A stretch of DNA of 64,000 bases, from assembly GCF_000768705.1 (NCBI RefSeq), contig NZ_AVPJ01000004.1:186001-250000 (forward strand), read 5' to 3'. Below are positions 34,467 through 42,657 of the stretch, in pieces (positions within the stretch are counted from its first letter, which is position 1; each line of letters opens with the position of its first letter). This DNA is from Knoellia sinensis KCTC 19936 (GTDB lineage Bacteria; Actinomycetota; Actinomycetes; Actinomycetales; Dermatophilaceae). Both the position numbers and the translations under genes were made by a program. Under the pieces are notes generated by a model. That model did no database searches, had not been told where the DNA came from, and saw only the letters and a list, made by a program, of their open reading frames with translations.

Positions 34467-35754
34467 GGGGCTGCCTTCCCTCGATTCGTGCGGATGCTGA
34501 GTTGGCTCCCGCGATGAGGCCCAGGGCCTCGGCCTCTTCCCACAGGTCGTCGCGGACGCTGGGGTGGGCGACCTCGATGAGGTGCCGCGCCTGCGCCTCT
34601 GCGTCCCACCCGAGCATCTCTGCCGTGCCCTGCTCGGTGATGACGGCCGTGTGCTGGAAGGACGTGACGGGTCCCTCCAGCAGAGCCACGATCGACGAGA
34701 CATCTGCGCGTGGGTGCCAGGAACGCAGGGCCATGATGGCCTGCCCACCTGCCGAGTCCATCGCGCCGGAGACGAAGTCACACTGGCCGCCGAAACCCGA
34801 GTGAAGGCGCGAACCCACGTGCGTGGCGTTGGCCTGGTCGTACAGGTCGACGGCGAGTGCCGTGTTGATGCTCGTCATGGCGGGATGGGCGGCGATCCGG
34901 CCAGGGTCGTTCACCACCTCGGTCCGGCGCATCTGGACGCGGGGATTGTCGTTGAGCCAGGCATTGAGCCGCGGGCTGCCCACCGCGAAGGAGGCTGTGA
35001 TCGGGCGCTCCGGGTCGAGTGCGCCGGCGTCGTCGAGATGCAGCACGCCGTCCGAGACCATCTCGCTCCAGACGCCGAGCCGCCGCTTGCCGGTCAGCCG
35101 AGGGACGACGGCATCAGGAATGAGGCCAATCCCCAGTTGCAGCGTCGCACCCGACGCGATCCGTGCTGCGACGTGCGATCCGATGAGCGCCACCTCTGCT
35201 GACGAGGGCGAGGCGCTGTGAGTGGCCGCCGGGCGCGCCAGCGACTCGATGACCAGGTCGATGGTCTCGCGGTCGACCTCGGCGTCCCCGTGGGTGTAGG
35301 GGATGTCGGTGCGCGACTCCGCGAGGACCAGACCTCCAGTCGCGCGGCAGGACTCCATCGCGGCGGGAAGGATGTTGACCTCCGCACCCAGGGAGACGGG
35401 CTGACCCGAACGCAGAGGGGCCACGGCCACCAGCACGACGTCAGGGACGAAGCGACCGGCCAGCAGCGCGGGCACATGGGACAGCCGCGAGGGGATGTAG
35501 GACAGCTCGGGAAGGCCCCTGACGCCGGCACCGACGAACGGAGACACGTGCGTGATCCCGGGACGGATGGGAACCCCGCGGGGTGCGTTGAGCATGAACA
35601 GTTCACAGTCCTCGACGGTGCCCTCGAGGATTCTCAGGAGGTCCCACGGGACTCCGGCATTGCCACCGGCCACGACCCGAAGCGGGCGCTCGAGCCGACG
35701 CGCGTGTTCGCGTAGTGCCGCGGCGACACGGTGCGGGCTGGACGGCGGAGTCAC
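34453..35754 (-). CDS. Acetyl-CoA hydrolase/transferase family protein
   Basis: The 433-residue protein is a class I CoA-transferase-like enzyme (Cat1/Ach1 type). Motifs include FMLNAPRGVPIRPGITHVSPFVGAGVR, LGAEVNILPAAMESC, IASGATLQLGIGLIPDAVVPRL and the C-terminal GFGGQCDFVSGAMDSAGGQAI. It may move CoA between acetate, succinate or butyrate, or hydrolyse acetyl-CoA, useful for disposing of acids under low oxygen. That reading follows from the hypoxia-type neighbours and is inference. GTG 35754 is chosen because it forms a GTGA overlap with the upstream gene; earlier in-frame codons lie wholly inside that gene. Confidence 0.87.
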   Translation of the reverse strand: MTPPSSPHRVAAALREHARRLERPLRVVAGGNAGVPWDLLRILEGTVEDCELFMLNAPRGVPIRPGITHVSPFVGAGVRGLPELSYIPSRLSHVPALLAGRFVPDVVLVAVAPLRSGQPVSLGAEVNILPAAMESCRATGGLVLAESRTDIPYTHGDAEVDRETIDLVIESLARPAATHSASPSSAEVALIGSHVAARIASGATLQLGIGLIPDAVVPRLTGKRRLGVWSEMVSDGVLHLDDAGALDPERPITASFAVGSPRLNAWLNDNPRVQMRRTEVVNDPGRIAAHPAMTSINTALAVDLYDQANATHVGSRLHSGFGGQCDFVSGAMDSAGGQAIMALRSWHPRADVSSIVALLEGPVTSFQHTAVITEQGTAEMLGWDAEAQARHLIEVAHPSVRDDLWEEAEALGLIAGANSASARIEGRQPHARV

Positions 35755-36218
35755 AGCTCGCGGACCCCGCCCACGACGTGGATGCGCCGACCGCTGACGG
35801 TGTCGGGCAGGAGGCGCAACAGGTGAGGCTTGGACCCGCCGGCCCATGGGTGGAGGGGGAGCCGCATCACGGCGATCGTCTCGTCCAGATCGGTGACCTC
35901 GCGGGCCGTGCCCCGGATGACGACACTCCACGCCTCAGCTCTCTCGAGGTCGTAGCCGTCGACCTCGAAGGCCACCGCCTGGTTGCGGGCCGCGTCGAGC
36001 TTCGTGCCCGCAGCGGTCCGCAGGACAACCGTGCCGTGGGCTGCGGCGTAGTTCACCGGGAAGATGTCGGGCGCACCGTCGTGGATGACAGCGAGGCGAC
36101 CGATGATGCCCTGCCTCAGCAGGTCCCACGACTCTGTCGGGCTCAACTCACGGGTTCCGCCGGCGCCGGCACCGGCGCCGGCTCCGGCGGCGGCCGGGGT
36201 GGTCTCGTTCGGGTCCAT
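35751..36218 (-). CDS. Pyridoxamine 5'-phosphate oxidase-like split-barrel protein with Ala/Gly-rich N-terminus
   Basis: The 155-residue protein has a low-complexity N-terminus (AAAGAGAGAGAGG) and then a split barrel: LLRQGIIGRLAVIHDGAPDIFPVNYAAAHGTVVLRTAAGTKLDAARNQAVAFEVDGYDLERAEAWSVVIRGTAREV. It resembles the small flavin-type protein at 33377-33805 and is probably its paralogue. It is the first gene of a three-gene operon (split barrel, CoA hydrolase, CBS-BON) preceded by box 4, 36 bases before the ATG. Confidence 0.85.
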   Translation of the reverse strand: MDPNETTPAAAGAGAGAGAGGTRELSPTESWDLLRQGIIGRLAVIHDGAPDIFPVNYAAAHGTVVLRTAAGTKLDAARNQAVAFEVDGYDLERAEAWSVVIRGTAREVTDLDETIAVMRLPLHPWAGGSKPHLLRLLPDTVSGRRIHVVGGVREL

Positions 36219-36253
36219 GTCGCCAGAATGCCGATGTGTGCCTCGTCGGGCAC

Positions 36254-36268
36254 AGGGCCGAAGGTCCC
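36254..36268 (-). promoter_or_regulatory. DevR/DosR-like box 4, upstream of the split-barrel/CoA-hydrolase/CBS operon
   Basis: On the minus strand the site reads GGGACCTTCGGCCCT, fitting the pattern of the other boxes. It lies 36 bases upstream of the ATG at 36218, close to the position of box 1 relative to its gene. Confidence 0.6.
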
Positions 36269-36300
36269 GCAGAATCACGATCCGTTCGAGGACATGACAG

Positions 36301-36330
36301 AGCCCGGCGGGTCTGCTCACCCGCCGGGCT
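36301..36330 (-). terminator. Terminator after the DoxX gene
   Basis: AGCCCGGCGGGT (36301-36312) pairs with ACCCGCCGGGCT (36319-36330) around a 6-base loop. It lies just after the DoxX stop at 36343 on the minus strand. Confidence 0.8.
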
Positions 36331-36342
36331 CCGGCCTTCCTG

Positions 36343-36939
36343 CTACTTGAGGATGGGGAAGCGCTGGACGATCGAGAGGCTCTCCCACCAGCGGCCGAGG
36401 CCGAGGAAGCGGCCGGCTGACACTGCGGCCAACATCCCGAGCACGAGCGCGTAGATGATGTGGTCGTCCATGAAGGGGTTGTTGTCGGGAGGGAGGACCG
36501 CGGTCCACATCAGGACGAGCATGAGGGCACCGGACACACTGGAGATGCGGGTGGCCACCCCGAGCATGAGGGACACACCGATCCCGGCGAGCCCGATCAT
36601 GAAGAGCCAGTTGGCCCAGGAGGCGCCGGCGAAGCTCTGGTAGAACTCGGCGAAGGGGCCCTTGGTGCCGAACGTGAGGAAGCCCTCCGTCGGCGAACCG
36701 TCGTTGATCCATGCAGCCGGCCCGAACCGGTCGACGACGCCCGTTTCGGGGTTGCGGCCCGTGGAGAAGCCGAGGGCGAGGAGTTTGTCGAGGAAGGCCC
36801 AGAGGAAGATCCACCCGATGGAGATGCGGGTGAGGCCGGCGAACCAGCGGAAGGCCGACGAGCCCGACTCGTCCGCCGACGTTGGCGCGGACGCGTGGGG
36901 GCCCTTCACGGTGTCACGAATGCGGACGGGGGAGCTCAT
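36343..36939 (-). CDS. DoxX-family membrane protein
   Basis: The 198-residue protein has four predicted membrane helices: RISIGWIFLWAFLDKLLAL, WANWLFMIGLAGIGVSLML, a GALMLVLMWTAVL segment, and IIYALVLGMLAAVSAGRFLGL. The central extramembrane part (FSTGRNPETGVVDRFGPAAWINDGSPTEGF) resembles the larger DoxX/DoxD-like proteins seen in redox or quinone contexts. Its job here is unknown; box 3 upstream suggests induction with the hypoxia-type genes. The leader holds an inverted repeat next to the GGAGG ribosome site. Confidence 0.82.
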   Translation of the reverse strand: MSSPVRIRDTVKGPHASAPTSADESGSSAFRWFAGLTRISIGWIFLWAFLDKLLALGFSTGRNPETGVVDRFGPAAWINDGSPTEGFLTFGTKGPFAEFYQSFAGASWANWLFMIGLAGIGVSLMLGVATRISSVSGALMLVLMWTAVLPPDNNPFMDDHIIYALVLGMLAAVSAGRFLGLGRWWESLSIVQRFPILK

Positions 36940-36952
36940 TGCTGTTGCCTCC

Positions 36953-36985
36953 TTGAGGTCTGTCAGCGCCTTGCTGACACCTCAA
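36953..36985 (-). promoter_or_regulatory. Leader hairpin next to the DoxX ribosome-binding site
   Basis: On the minus strand TTGAGGT-GTCAGC pairs with GCTGAC-AG-ACCTCAA, leaving a 2-base bulge. It ends at the AGGAGG of the DoxX gene. It may stabilise the transcript or mask the site. Confidence 0.4.
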
Positions 36986-37013
36986 CTCTCGCGACGTTCG
37001 CGCACTGGGCACA

Positions 37014-37028
37014 GGGACCAAGGGCCCG
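37014..37028. promoter_or_regulatory. DevR/DosR-like box 3, upstream of DoxX
   Basis: GGGACCAAGGGCCCG on the plus strand (a palindrome, so readable on both) lies 75 bases upstream of the DoxX ATG on the minus strand. It differs from the common pattern only at its last base. Confidence 0.55.
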
Positions 37029-37058
37029 ACATCAGGGGAAGCCTCCCGGGGTGCCCGC

Positions 37059-37547
37059 TCACCCTGACCGGGTGAGCCGGGCGCGCACGACGAGCGGCAG
37101 CGCGACCCAGTTGACGGCGAACAGGAGGAGCGCGAGGGCCGCTGCGCCGAGCGCCGCTCCGCGCCCCACGACGACATCGAAGATGAGGAAGACCGCCGCG
37201 GTCATGGAGACGGCGAGAGCCACGAGGCCACTCATCGCCGCGCGGTCGGCGAAGGTGACGAGTTCTCGCTTGGCGTGCCGCCTGAAGAGGAGCCGATGGG
37301 CGCTCACCGGTGCGACGAGGAGCGCCGTCGCGACGACCGCTGCTGCCAGCGCGACGAGGAACGCATTGCGCTGGATGTCGTCGAGCGTGGTGAACCGCTG
37401 CTGGAAGGGGATGGTCAGGAGGAAGCCCGCGAGGATCTGCACACCGGTCTGGGTCACCCGGAGTTCCTGCAGCAACTCGTCGAAGTTGCGATCGAGCCGT
37501 TCGGTGTCGGTCTCGTCGCGTTCCGGGTCGGGCTGCACGGGGTCCAT
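37059..37547 (-). CDS. DUF6328-type small membrane protein
   Basis: The 162-residue protein has a charged N-terminus (PDPERDETDTERLDRNFDELLQELRVTQTGVQILAGFLLTIPFQQRF) and four membrane helices. The opening with TQTGVQILAGFLLTIPF fits the actinobacterial DUF6328 family; function unknown. It starts at ATG 37547 and lies upstream of DoxX on the same strand, but box 3 sits between them (30 bases beyond this gene's stop), so DoxX probably has its own promoter. Confidence 0.75.
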   Translation of the reverse strand: MDPVQPDPERDETDTERLDRNFDELLQELRVTQTGVQILAGFLLTIPFQQRFTTLDDIQRNAFLVALAAAVVATALLVAPVSAHRLLFRRHAKRELVTFADRAAMSGLVALAVSMTAAVFLIFDVVVGRGAALGAAALALLLFAVNWVALPLVVRARLTRSG

Positions 37548-37611
37548 CCCGTGACGCTACCGACACTGGGCCGGCGTCGGTGGCCTTCCGCCGGGCGAGT
37601 CGACGACGAGC

Positions 37612-38751
37612 TCAGTCGACTCGCTCGACGAGAAGGGCGACGCCCTGTCCGCCGCCGACGGCGATGGTGGCGAGTCCGAGACGAGGACCATCAGGGCGCA
37701 TCATCTGGCTGAACAACCGCACGCCCAGGACGGCACCCGATGCGCCCCACGGATGACCCAGGGCAATCGCGCCGCCCTCAACGCAGACGCGCTCCTCGTC
37801 GAGACCCAGTTCGTCGCAGCAGGCCAGGACCTGGGCAGCGAACGCCTCGTTGACCTCGATCACGTCGATGTCATTCAGGGTCACACCGTTGCGGGACAAC
37901 AGGTTCCGGACGGCTGGCACTGGTCCGACGCCGGGCAGGTTGGGATCGCTTCCGACGGTTTCCCAGTCACGGCAGGCCAGGCCGGGTATGCCGTCCGCCC
38001 GCCTTCTCGCCTCACTCACGATCGCCACGGCGGCCGATCCATCGTTGATACCGCAGGCGTTGCCCGCCGTGACCGTGCCATCGGTCGAGAACGCGGCTGG
38101 GAGGCGGGCCAAGGTCTCGGCGCGCAGGTTGGCACGTATGCGCTCATCACGGGCCAGTTGGGGCAGGACGACGAGTTCGTCGTCGAACCGGCCGTCATCG
38201 CGAGCCGCAGCGGCGCGCGCGTGGGAGCGGACGGCATACGCATCCTGACGGGCCCGGGTGATCCCCCAACGGCGGGCGACGTCGTCGGCAGCCGGACCCA
38301 TCTCAGGATCACCGATCTCCGCGGGCGAGAACGGTGCTCGGGTGTAGCGCTCCGCATCGCGGCCATCAGTGGCGGGCCAGAACCGCCATGGGGCAGTGCT
38401 CGCGCTCTCCACGCCGCCCGCGATGACCGACTCCGCCGTGCCCGAGCGCACGAGGGCGCACGCCGTCGTGATGGCCGCCAGCCCGCTCCCGCACTGGAGA
38501 TCGACCGTCATGGCGGGCGTGGTGATCTCGAACCCGGCGCCGAGCGAGGCGACCCGGGCGACGTTTCCGCCAGGCCCCATGCAGTTGCCGAGGACCACGT
38601 GCTCCGGCTGAGAGAGGCCTGCATCCCCGGCGGTTGCCCGAAGGACTGGGGCGGCGAGGCCCGCGACGTCAACGTCGCGCAGCGCGAGGCCTGCGGTCCC
38701 GATGGGGGTGCGTCGTGCGGAGATGATGACCGGAGTCGACGGCGAGATCAC
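37612..38751 (-). CDS. Thiolase-family protein lacking the second catalytic cysteine
   Basis: The 379-residue thiolase-fold protein keeps the nucleophile (Cys87 in DLQCGSGLAA), NEAFAAQ and GGAIALGHPWGASG. The C-terminal motif, normally a Cys-x-GGG, reads IAVGGGQGVALL, with Ala364 where the acid/base cysteine should be. It may thus be impaired in thiolysis and act in condensation, or be a degenerate paralogue. The start is GTG 38751 in a GTGA overlap with the adenylating enzyme gene, so the two proteins are made together. The real product is unknown. Confidence 0.82.
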   Translation of the reverse strand: MISPSTPVIISARRTPIGTAGLALRDVDVAGLAAPVLRATAGDAGLSQPEHVVLGNCMGPGGNVARVASLGAGFEITTPAMTVDLQCGSGLAAITTACALVRSGTAESVIAGGVESASTAPWRFWPATDGRDAERYTRAPFSPAEIGDPEMGPAADDVARRWGITRARQDAYAVRSHARAAAARDDGRFDDELVVLPQLARDERIRANLRAETLARLPAAFSTDGTVTAGNACGINDGSAAVAIVSEARRRADGIPGLACRDWETVGSDPNLPGVGPVPAVRNLLSRNGVTLNDIDVIEVNEAFAAQVLACCDELGLDEERVCVEGGAIALGHPWGASGAVLGVRLFSQMMRPDGPRLGLATIAVGGGQGVALLVERVD

Positions 38752-39806
38752 GGGGAGTCCCCTGTCCGTCGGTCGGCGCTCAGGCGGGCGCGGATGGCGG
38801 CACGGTCGACCTTGCCTGCGGTCGTGAGCGGGAGCTCGGGCCACTCGTGCCAGCGCCGGGGGAGGTGGGTGCGGGCGACGAGTCCGGCCGTGTCCGCGCG
38901 CACGGCGTCGAGGTCGTGGTCCACGGCTCGGTCGACGTCGGGTCCGTGCGATCGGACCAGCACCGCTTCCACCACTTCGCCGAGCTGTGTGTGCGGCATG
39001 CCCACGACGGCTGCGTCGGACACTGATGGAAGGGACCGCAGGACCGCCTCGATGTCGGCGCACAGGACGGTGGCGCCACCGGTTGTGATGGTGTCGCTGC
39101 CTCGACCGAGCACGACGAGACCGAGGTCGTCGTCCATCCGACCGTGATCGCCGACCGAGGCGAATCCGTCCGCGTCCCAGAGCAATGGCCCGCTCTGCCC
39201 GGGGGAGTACCCGTCGGCCAGCCACGGGCTCCTCGCCCAGACGGCCCCATCCCGGAGATCGATCTCCACCTCGGGGAAGGGTTCCATGCGTCCCGAGGAG
39301 CGCATCGCCACGAAGCTCAGTTCGGCCGCGCCGTAGTAGTCGACCACTTGGATCCCCGCTGCCGCAGCGCCCTCACGGACGGCATCGGGGAGCACTGCGC
39401 CCGCGCACACGGCTGTGCGCAGCGAGCCCGGGTCGCGTTCGAGCATGCCGGCCAGCATGCCCGGGGTGAAGTGGGCGACGGTGCACGTCCGCAGGGCCCG
39501 CTCGGCATTGCGCAGGCTCCAGTGGTTCAGGGCGACGACGCCCGCGCCGACGTGGGCGGCATGCGCGTGGGCGAAGGCGAACATGGAGCTGCTCGGCGGT
39601 GAGGGGACGAGCACCCGGTCGCCCGGGCCCGTTCCCGTCAGCCGACTCACATGGTCGAAGCTGTCCACCCAGGAGGCGACGGTGCGGCGCACCGTCCGCG
39701 GAGCGGCAGTGGTGCCCGACGTCGTGAGCTCGAGCCATGACCGGCCCTCCGCCTCTCTCAGAACGCCCATGTCCCGCAGGACCCTGAGCGCTGCAGTCTC
39801 ACGCAC
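38748..39806 (-). CDS. Short AMP-binding (ANL) acyl-CoA synthetase-like protein
   Basis: The 352-residue protein is about 150-200 residues shorter than a full acyl-CoA synthetase and lacks the usual N-terminal subdomain. It starts near the P-loop (LELTTSGTTAAPRTVRRT; the usual Lys is Arg). It keeps DYYGAAEL, GDHGRMDDDLGLVVLGRGSDTITTGG and the C-terminal TTAGKVDR Lys. The layout is like short MenE-type ligases. Coupled by 4 bases to a thiolase-like gene, it could activate an acid for condensation; that is speculation. It begins with GTG 39806 and is divergent from pabB. Confidence 0.8.
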   Translation of the reverse strand: MRETAALRVLRDMGVLREAEGRSWLELTTSGTTAAPRTVRRTVASWVDSFDHVSRLTGTGPGDRVLVPSPPSSSMFAFAHAHAAHVGAGVVALNHWSLRNAERALRTCTVAHFTPGMLAGMLERDPGSLRTAVCAGAVLPDAVREGAAAAGIQVVDYYGAAELSFVAMRSSGRMEPFPEVEIDLRDGAVWARSPWLADGYSPGQSGPLLWDADGFASVGDHGRMDDDLGLVVLGRGSDTITTGGATVLCADIEAVLRSLPSVSDAAVVGMPHTQLGEVVEAVLVRSHGPDVDRAVDHDLDAVRADTAGLVARTHLPRRWHEWPELPLTTAGKVDRAAIRARLSADRRTGDSP

Positions 39807-39870
39807 GGCGCCACGCTCTCACACCTGCCGCCACGGCGTGGGTCGACCGGCGGTTCACGGAAGCCGTGTG

Positions 39871-40935
39871 GTGAGCCCTAGCATCGAGGCCGTGGCGTGG
39901 GCGAGGTTCAGTTCCCTGGACGGAGACGTGATCGAGGCGAGCGGCGTGGATGCCGTGACGCACGACATCGACGATCTCACGTCGGGATTCTGGGCAGTCG
40001 TCGTCACCTTCGCGGGGGACCTGACGGCGGTCCGCATGTCCTCCGTGACCCGCCACCCTCTAGGTACGCCCGTCGCGGCCGACACGACCGCGAACTGGCC
40101 CGGTGCGGACGGCGCGTGGAACGCCAGCCTGGACGACACGGCATACGTCGCAGGGGTTGAGGAGATTCGGGAACGGATCGCGCGTGGAACGGTCTACCAA
40201 GTGAACCTCTGTCGCGTCCTCGGCAGCGAACTTGGGCACGACGCACCCGTTCGCGCACTGGGCGCGGTTCTGGCACGGGGAAACCCGGCTCCCTATGCCG
40301 CGACGATCGACATCCCCGAGGCGGGTCTCGAGATCGCCTGCGCCTCCCCGGAGGTCTATCTCTCGCGCAGAGGCGAAGTCGTCACGTCCAGCCCCATCAA
40401 GGGCACGGCGCGAACGGCCGGAGAGATGCTGCCCAAGGACTACGCGGAGAACGTGATGATCGTGGACCTCGTCCGCAACGACCTCCAGCACGTATGCCGT
40501 CCGGGCACCGTCCGCGTCGATCACCTGTGCCGCGTCGAACACCATCCGGGGCTGGTCCATCTCGTGTCGGACGTCTCGGGCGAGCTCCGCGAGGGGGCGA
40601 CCTGGCGGGAGGTCCTCGACGCCTCGTTCCCACCTGGATCCGTGTCGGGAGCTCCCAAACACACGGCCCTGCAAGCCATCGCGGACCTGGAGCCGGCGGC
40701 CCGAGGTCCCTATTGCGGCGCCATCGGCTGGATCGATGCCGACCGCGACGAAGCGTTGCTGGCGGTGGGCATCCGCACGTTCTGGATCGACCGCGACACG
40801 CAAGGCCGGCGGATCGTCCGCTTCGGGACGGGCGCCGGCATCACGTGGGGGTCGGATGCCGAGGGGGAGTTGCGTGAGACCGAACTCAAAGCCGCGAGGC
40901 TCATGGCCCTGGCGCGCGGCGAGGTTCGCGGCTGA
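39871..40935 (+). CDS. pabB: Aminodeoxychorismate synthase component I
   Basis: The protein of about 354 residues belongs to the chorismate-binding family. With glutamine-derived ammonia it makes 4-amino-4-deoxychorismate for folate. Motifs: RIARGTVYQVNLCRVL, SPIKGTARTAGE, ENVMIVDLVRNDLQHV, FPPGSVSGAPKHTALQAI, GPYCGAIGWID and a C-terminal FGTGAGITWGSDAEGELRETELKA. It lacks the long N-terminal domain of stand-alone PabB, as in compact forms. The start is uncertain among in-frame GTGs at 39868, 39871 and 39892. PabC follows after 51 bases; the glutamine amidotransferase (PabA) is not here. Confidence 0.88.
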   Translation: MSPSIEAVAWARFSSLDGDVIEASGVDAVTHDIDDLTSGFWAVVVTFAGDLTAVRMSSVTRHPLGTPVAADTTANWPGADGAWNASLDDTAYVAGVEEIRERIARGTVYQVNLCRVLGSELGHDAPVRALGAVLARGNPAPYAATIDIPEAGLEIACASPEVYLSRRGEVVTSSPIKGTARTAGEMLPKDYAENVMIVDLVRNDLQHVCRPGTVRVDHLCRVEHHPGLVHLVSDVSGELREGATWREVLDASFPPGSVSGAPKHTALQAIADLEPAARGPYCGAIGWIDADRDEALLAVGIRTFWIDRDTQGRRIVRFGTGAGITWGSDAEGELRETELKAARLMALARGEVRG

Positions 40936-40986
40936 CCCACGGCAGGTCCGCAGGGGACTCTCGGCGGGATCTGGGAGGCTGGTCCC

Positions 40987-41835
40987 ATGAACGAGATCCG
41001 GGTGTGGGTGAACGGGCAGGTCGTCGACGCGGACGTGCCATCGGTGCGGGCGCTGGACCATGGCGTCACGGTGGGTGACGGAGCCTTCGAGACGTGCAAG
41101 ATCGTGAACGGTGAGGCGTTCGCGCTCACCCGTCACTTCCGTCGCCTCGGACGGACCCTCTCCGGACTCGGCCTCCCGGCGGTGGACGACGCCGTGATCA
41201 GGGAAGGCATCCAGGAGGTCCTGGCCATCGGCGACCCCATTGCCTTCGGACGCGTGCGGATCACCGTGACCGGCGGGGCAGGCCCGCTCGGCTCCGACCG
41301 CAACGACTCACCGGCCACGGTCATCGTCGCGGCCACCTCCTCAGCGCCGCACGAGCCGTCGGCCGCCGTCGTCACCGTGCCGTGGGTCCGCAACGAGAGG
41401 GGCGCGACGGCCGGCCTCAAGACGACCTCGTATGCCGAGAACGTCATCGCCGTCACCCATGCCCGCTCCAGAGGAGCCGAGGAGGCCCTCATGGCGAACA
41501 CGCGCGGCGAACTCTGCGAGGGGACAGCGTCCAACGTGTTCGTCGTGACCGACGGTGTCCTTCGCACCCCGCCCCTGGAGAGTGGATGCCTGGCCGGGAT
41601 CACTCGTGAGCTGGCCATCGAGTGGTGCCGGGCCGCCGGCCTCGAGGTCGTCGAGGAGGCCCTGCCGTTCGACGTGCTGGACAGCGCCGACGAGGTGATG
41701 ATCAGCAACTCGTCGCGCGACGTCCAGGGGGTCCACGCCGTCGACGACCGCCGACTCGCGGCGCCCGGCCCCGTGACGACGAAGGTCATCGATGTGTGGC
41801 GCGCGGCCGAGTCGTCGCTGGGGATCGATCCGTGA
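40987..41835 (+). CDS. pabC: Aminodeoxychorismate lyase (class IV aminotransferase)
   Basis: The 282-residue PLP enzyme cleaves aminodeoxychorismate to p-aminobenzoate and pyruvate, completing the pAB branch begun by the upstream pabB. It has the fold-IV features DHGVTVGDGAFETCKIVNGE, the PLP Lys in GLKTTSYAENV, ANTRGELCEGTASNVFVV and the ISNSSRDVQGVHAVD segment. A D-amino-acid or branched-chain aminotransferase is possible in this family, but the pabB neighbour favours PabC. ATG 40987; the stop overlaps the next start (GTGA). Confidence 0.9.
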   Translation: MNEIRVWVNGQVVDADVPSVRALDHGVTVGDGAFETCKIVNGEAFALTRHFRRLGRTLSGLGLPAVDDAVIREGIQEVLAIGDPIAFGRVRITVTGGAGPLGSDRNDSPATVIVAATSSAPHEPSAAVVTVPWVRNERGATAGLKTTSYAENVIAVTHARSRGAEEALMANTRGELCEGTASNVFVVTDGVLRTPPLESGCLAGITRELAIEWCRAAGLEVVEEALPFDVLDSADEVMISNSSRDVQGVHAVDDRRLAAPGPVTTKVIDVWRAAESSLGIDP

Positions 41836-42323
41836 CCGAGCGTTCCACGTCTGCGGAGGGCTCGGTGGTGGGTCCGCAGCCCGTCGACAGGGCTGGGGTC
41901 GATCACCACGTCCTCGTGGACGCGGCGGAGGACGACTGGGCCTGGCGTCGACGGATCCGCGCCAACCCGACATCTGCCAAGGCCTACCGGGTGGCGGTCT
42001 TCCTCCTTGGCCTCATCGTCGTCACTGGCGGTCTGCTGCTCATTCCCTTCCCCGGCCCCGGGTGGTTGATCGTCATCGCCGGACTCGCGATCTGGGCAAC
42101 GGAGTTCGAGAAGGCCCAGCGCGCCCTCGAGTTCGTCAGGAAGAACCTGCGGATCTGGGAGGAGTGGATCAGGCGACAGAACCTCCTCGTCAAGACGCTT
42201 GTCGGGGTGGCCGGCCTCGCGTTCGTGGCAGCGGTTCTCTGGGCCACCTTCCACTTCTCGGGCATCCCGGCGTTCTTCCCGGACGTCCTCGAGCACTGGA
42301 TGCGCACGACGGCTCGCGTGTGA
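41832..42323 (+). CDS. PGPGW-family small membrane protein (TIGR02611 type)
   Basis: The 163-residue protein has a cytoplasmic N-terminus and a helix pair around the motif LLLIPFPGPGWLIVIAGLAIWATEFEKAQ that defines the PGPGW family. An amphipathic segment (VRKNLRIWEEWIRRQN) and a final helix (VGVAGLAFVAAVLWATF) follow. Function unknown. It is translationally coupled to pabC by GTGA. Confidence 0.85.
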   Translation: MTERSTSAEGSVVGPQPVDRAGVDHHVLVDAAEDDWAWRRRIRANPTSAKAYRVAVFLLGLIVVTGGLLLIPFPGPGWLIVIAGLAIWATEFEKAQRALEFVRKNLRIWEEWIRRQNLLVKTLVGVAGLAFVAAVLWATFHFSGIPAFFPDVLEHWMRTTARV

Positions 42324-42416
42324 CGGAACCTGCCGACATCGGGCAATGGACACCCGGATTTCGCCGAGGGGAGAGGCGGCAGGTATCCTCATCCAGCCTG
42401 CTCACCGGCAGGCGTC

Positions 42417-42490
42417 GGACGTATAGCTCAGCTGGTTAGAGCGCTCGCTTCACACGCGAGAGGTCAGGGGTTCGAGTCCCTTTACGTCCA
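42417..42490 (+). tRNA. tRNA-Val (anticodon CAC)
   Basis: A 74-base cloverleaf: acceptor GGACGTA pairs with TACGTCC, the anticodon loop is TTCACAC (CAC), and the T-loop is TTCGAGT. It reads GTG codons. CCA is not encoded. Confidence 0.95.
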
Positions 42491-42496
42491 CCCCAC

Positions 42497-42541
42497 GAAC
42501 GGCCCCTGAACCGCGACTGCGCGGAGCGGGGGCCGTTCTTC
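42497..42541 (+). terminator. Terminator of tRNA-Val(CAC)
   Basis: GAACGGCCCC (42497-42506) pairs with GGGGCCGTTC (42529-42538), followed by TTC. It begins 6 bases after the tRNA; the inner CCGCG/GCGCGG can extend the structure. Confidence 0.8.
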
Positions 42542-42657
42542 ATGCCATGGAGCGTCTGTGGTGAGCTGCAGGGCGTCACGTGGAGCCGCGGGCCGCAGCG
42601 TGAGTAGCGCCGGAATTGGACACGCGAATGTCACGCGCCGGGCGTAACGTGAATGGC

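Noticed and set aside
36140-36210. GC-rich simple repeat at the start of the split-barrel gene
   Set aside because: It is the coding sequence of an Ala/Gly-rich N-terminus, not a separate element.
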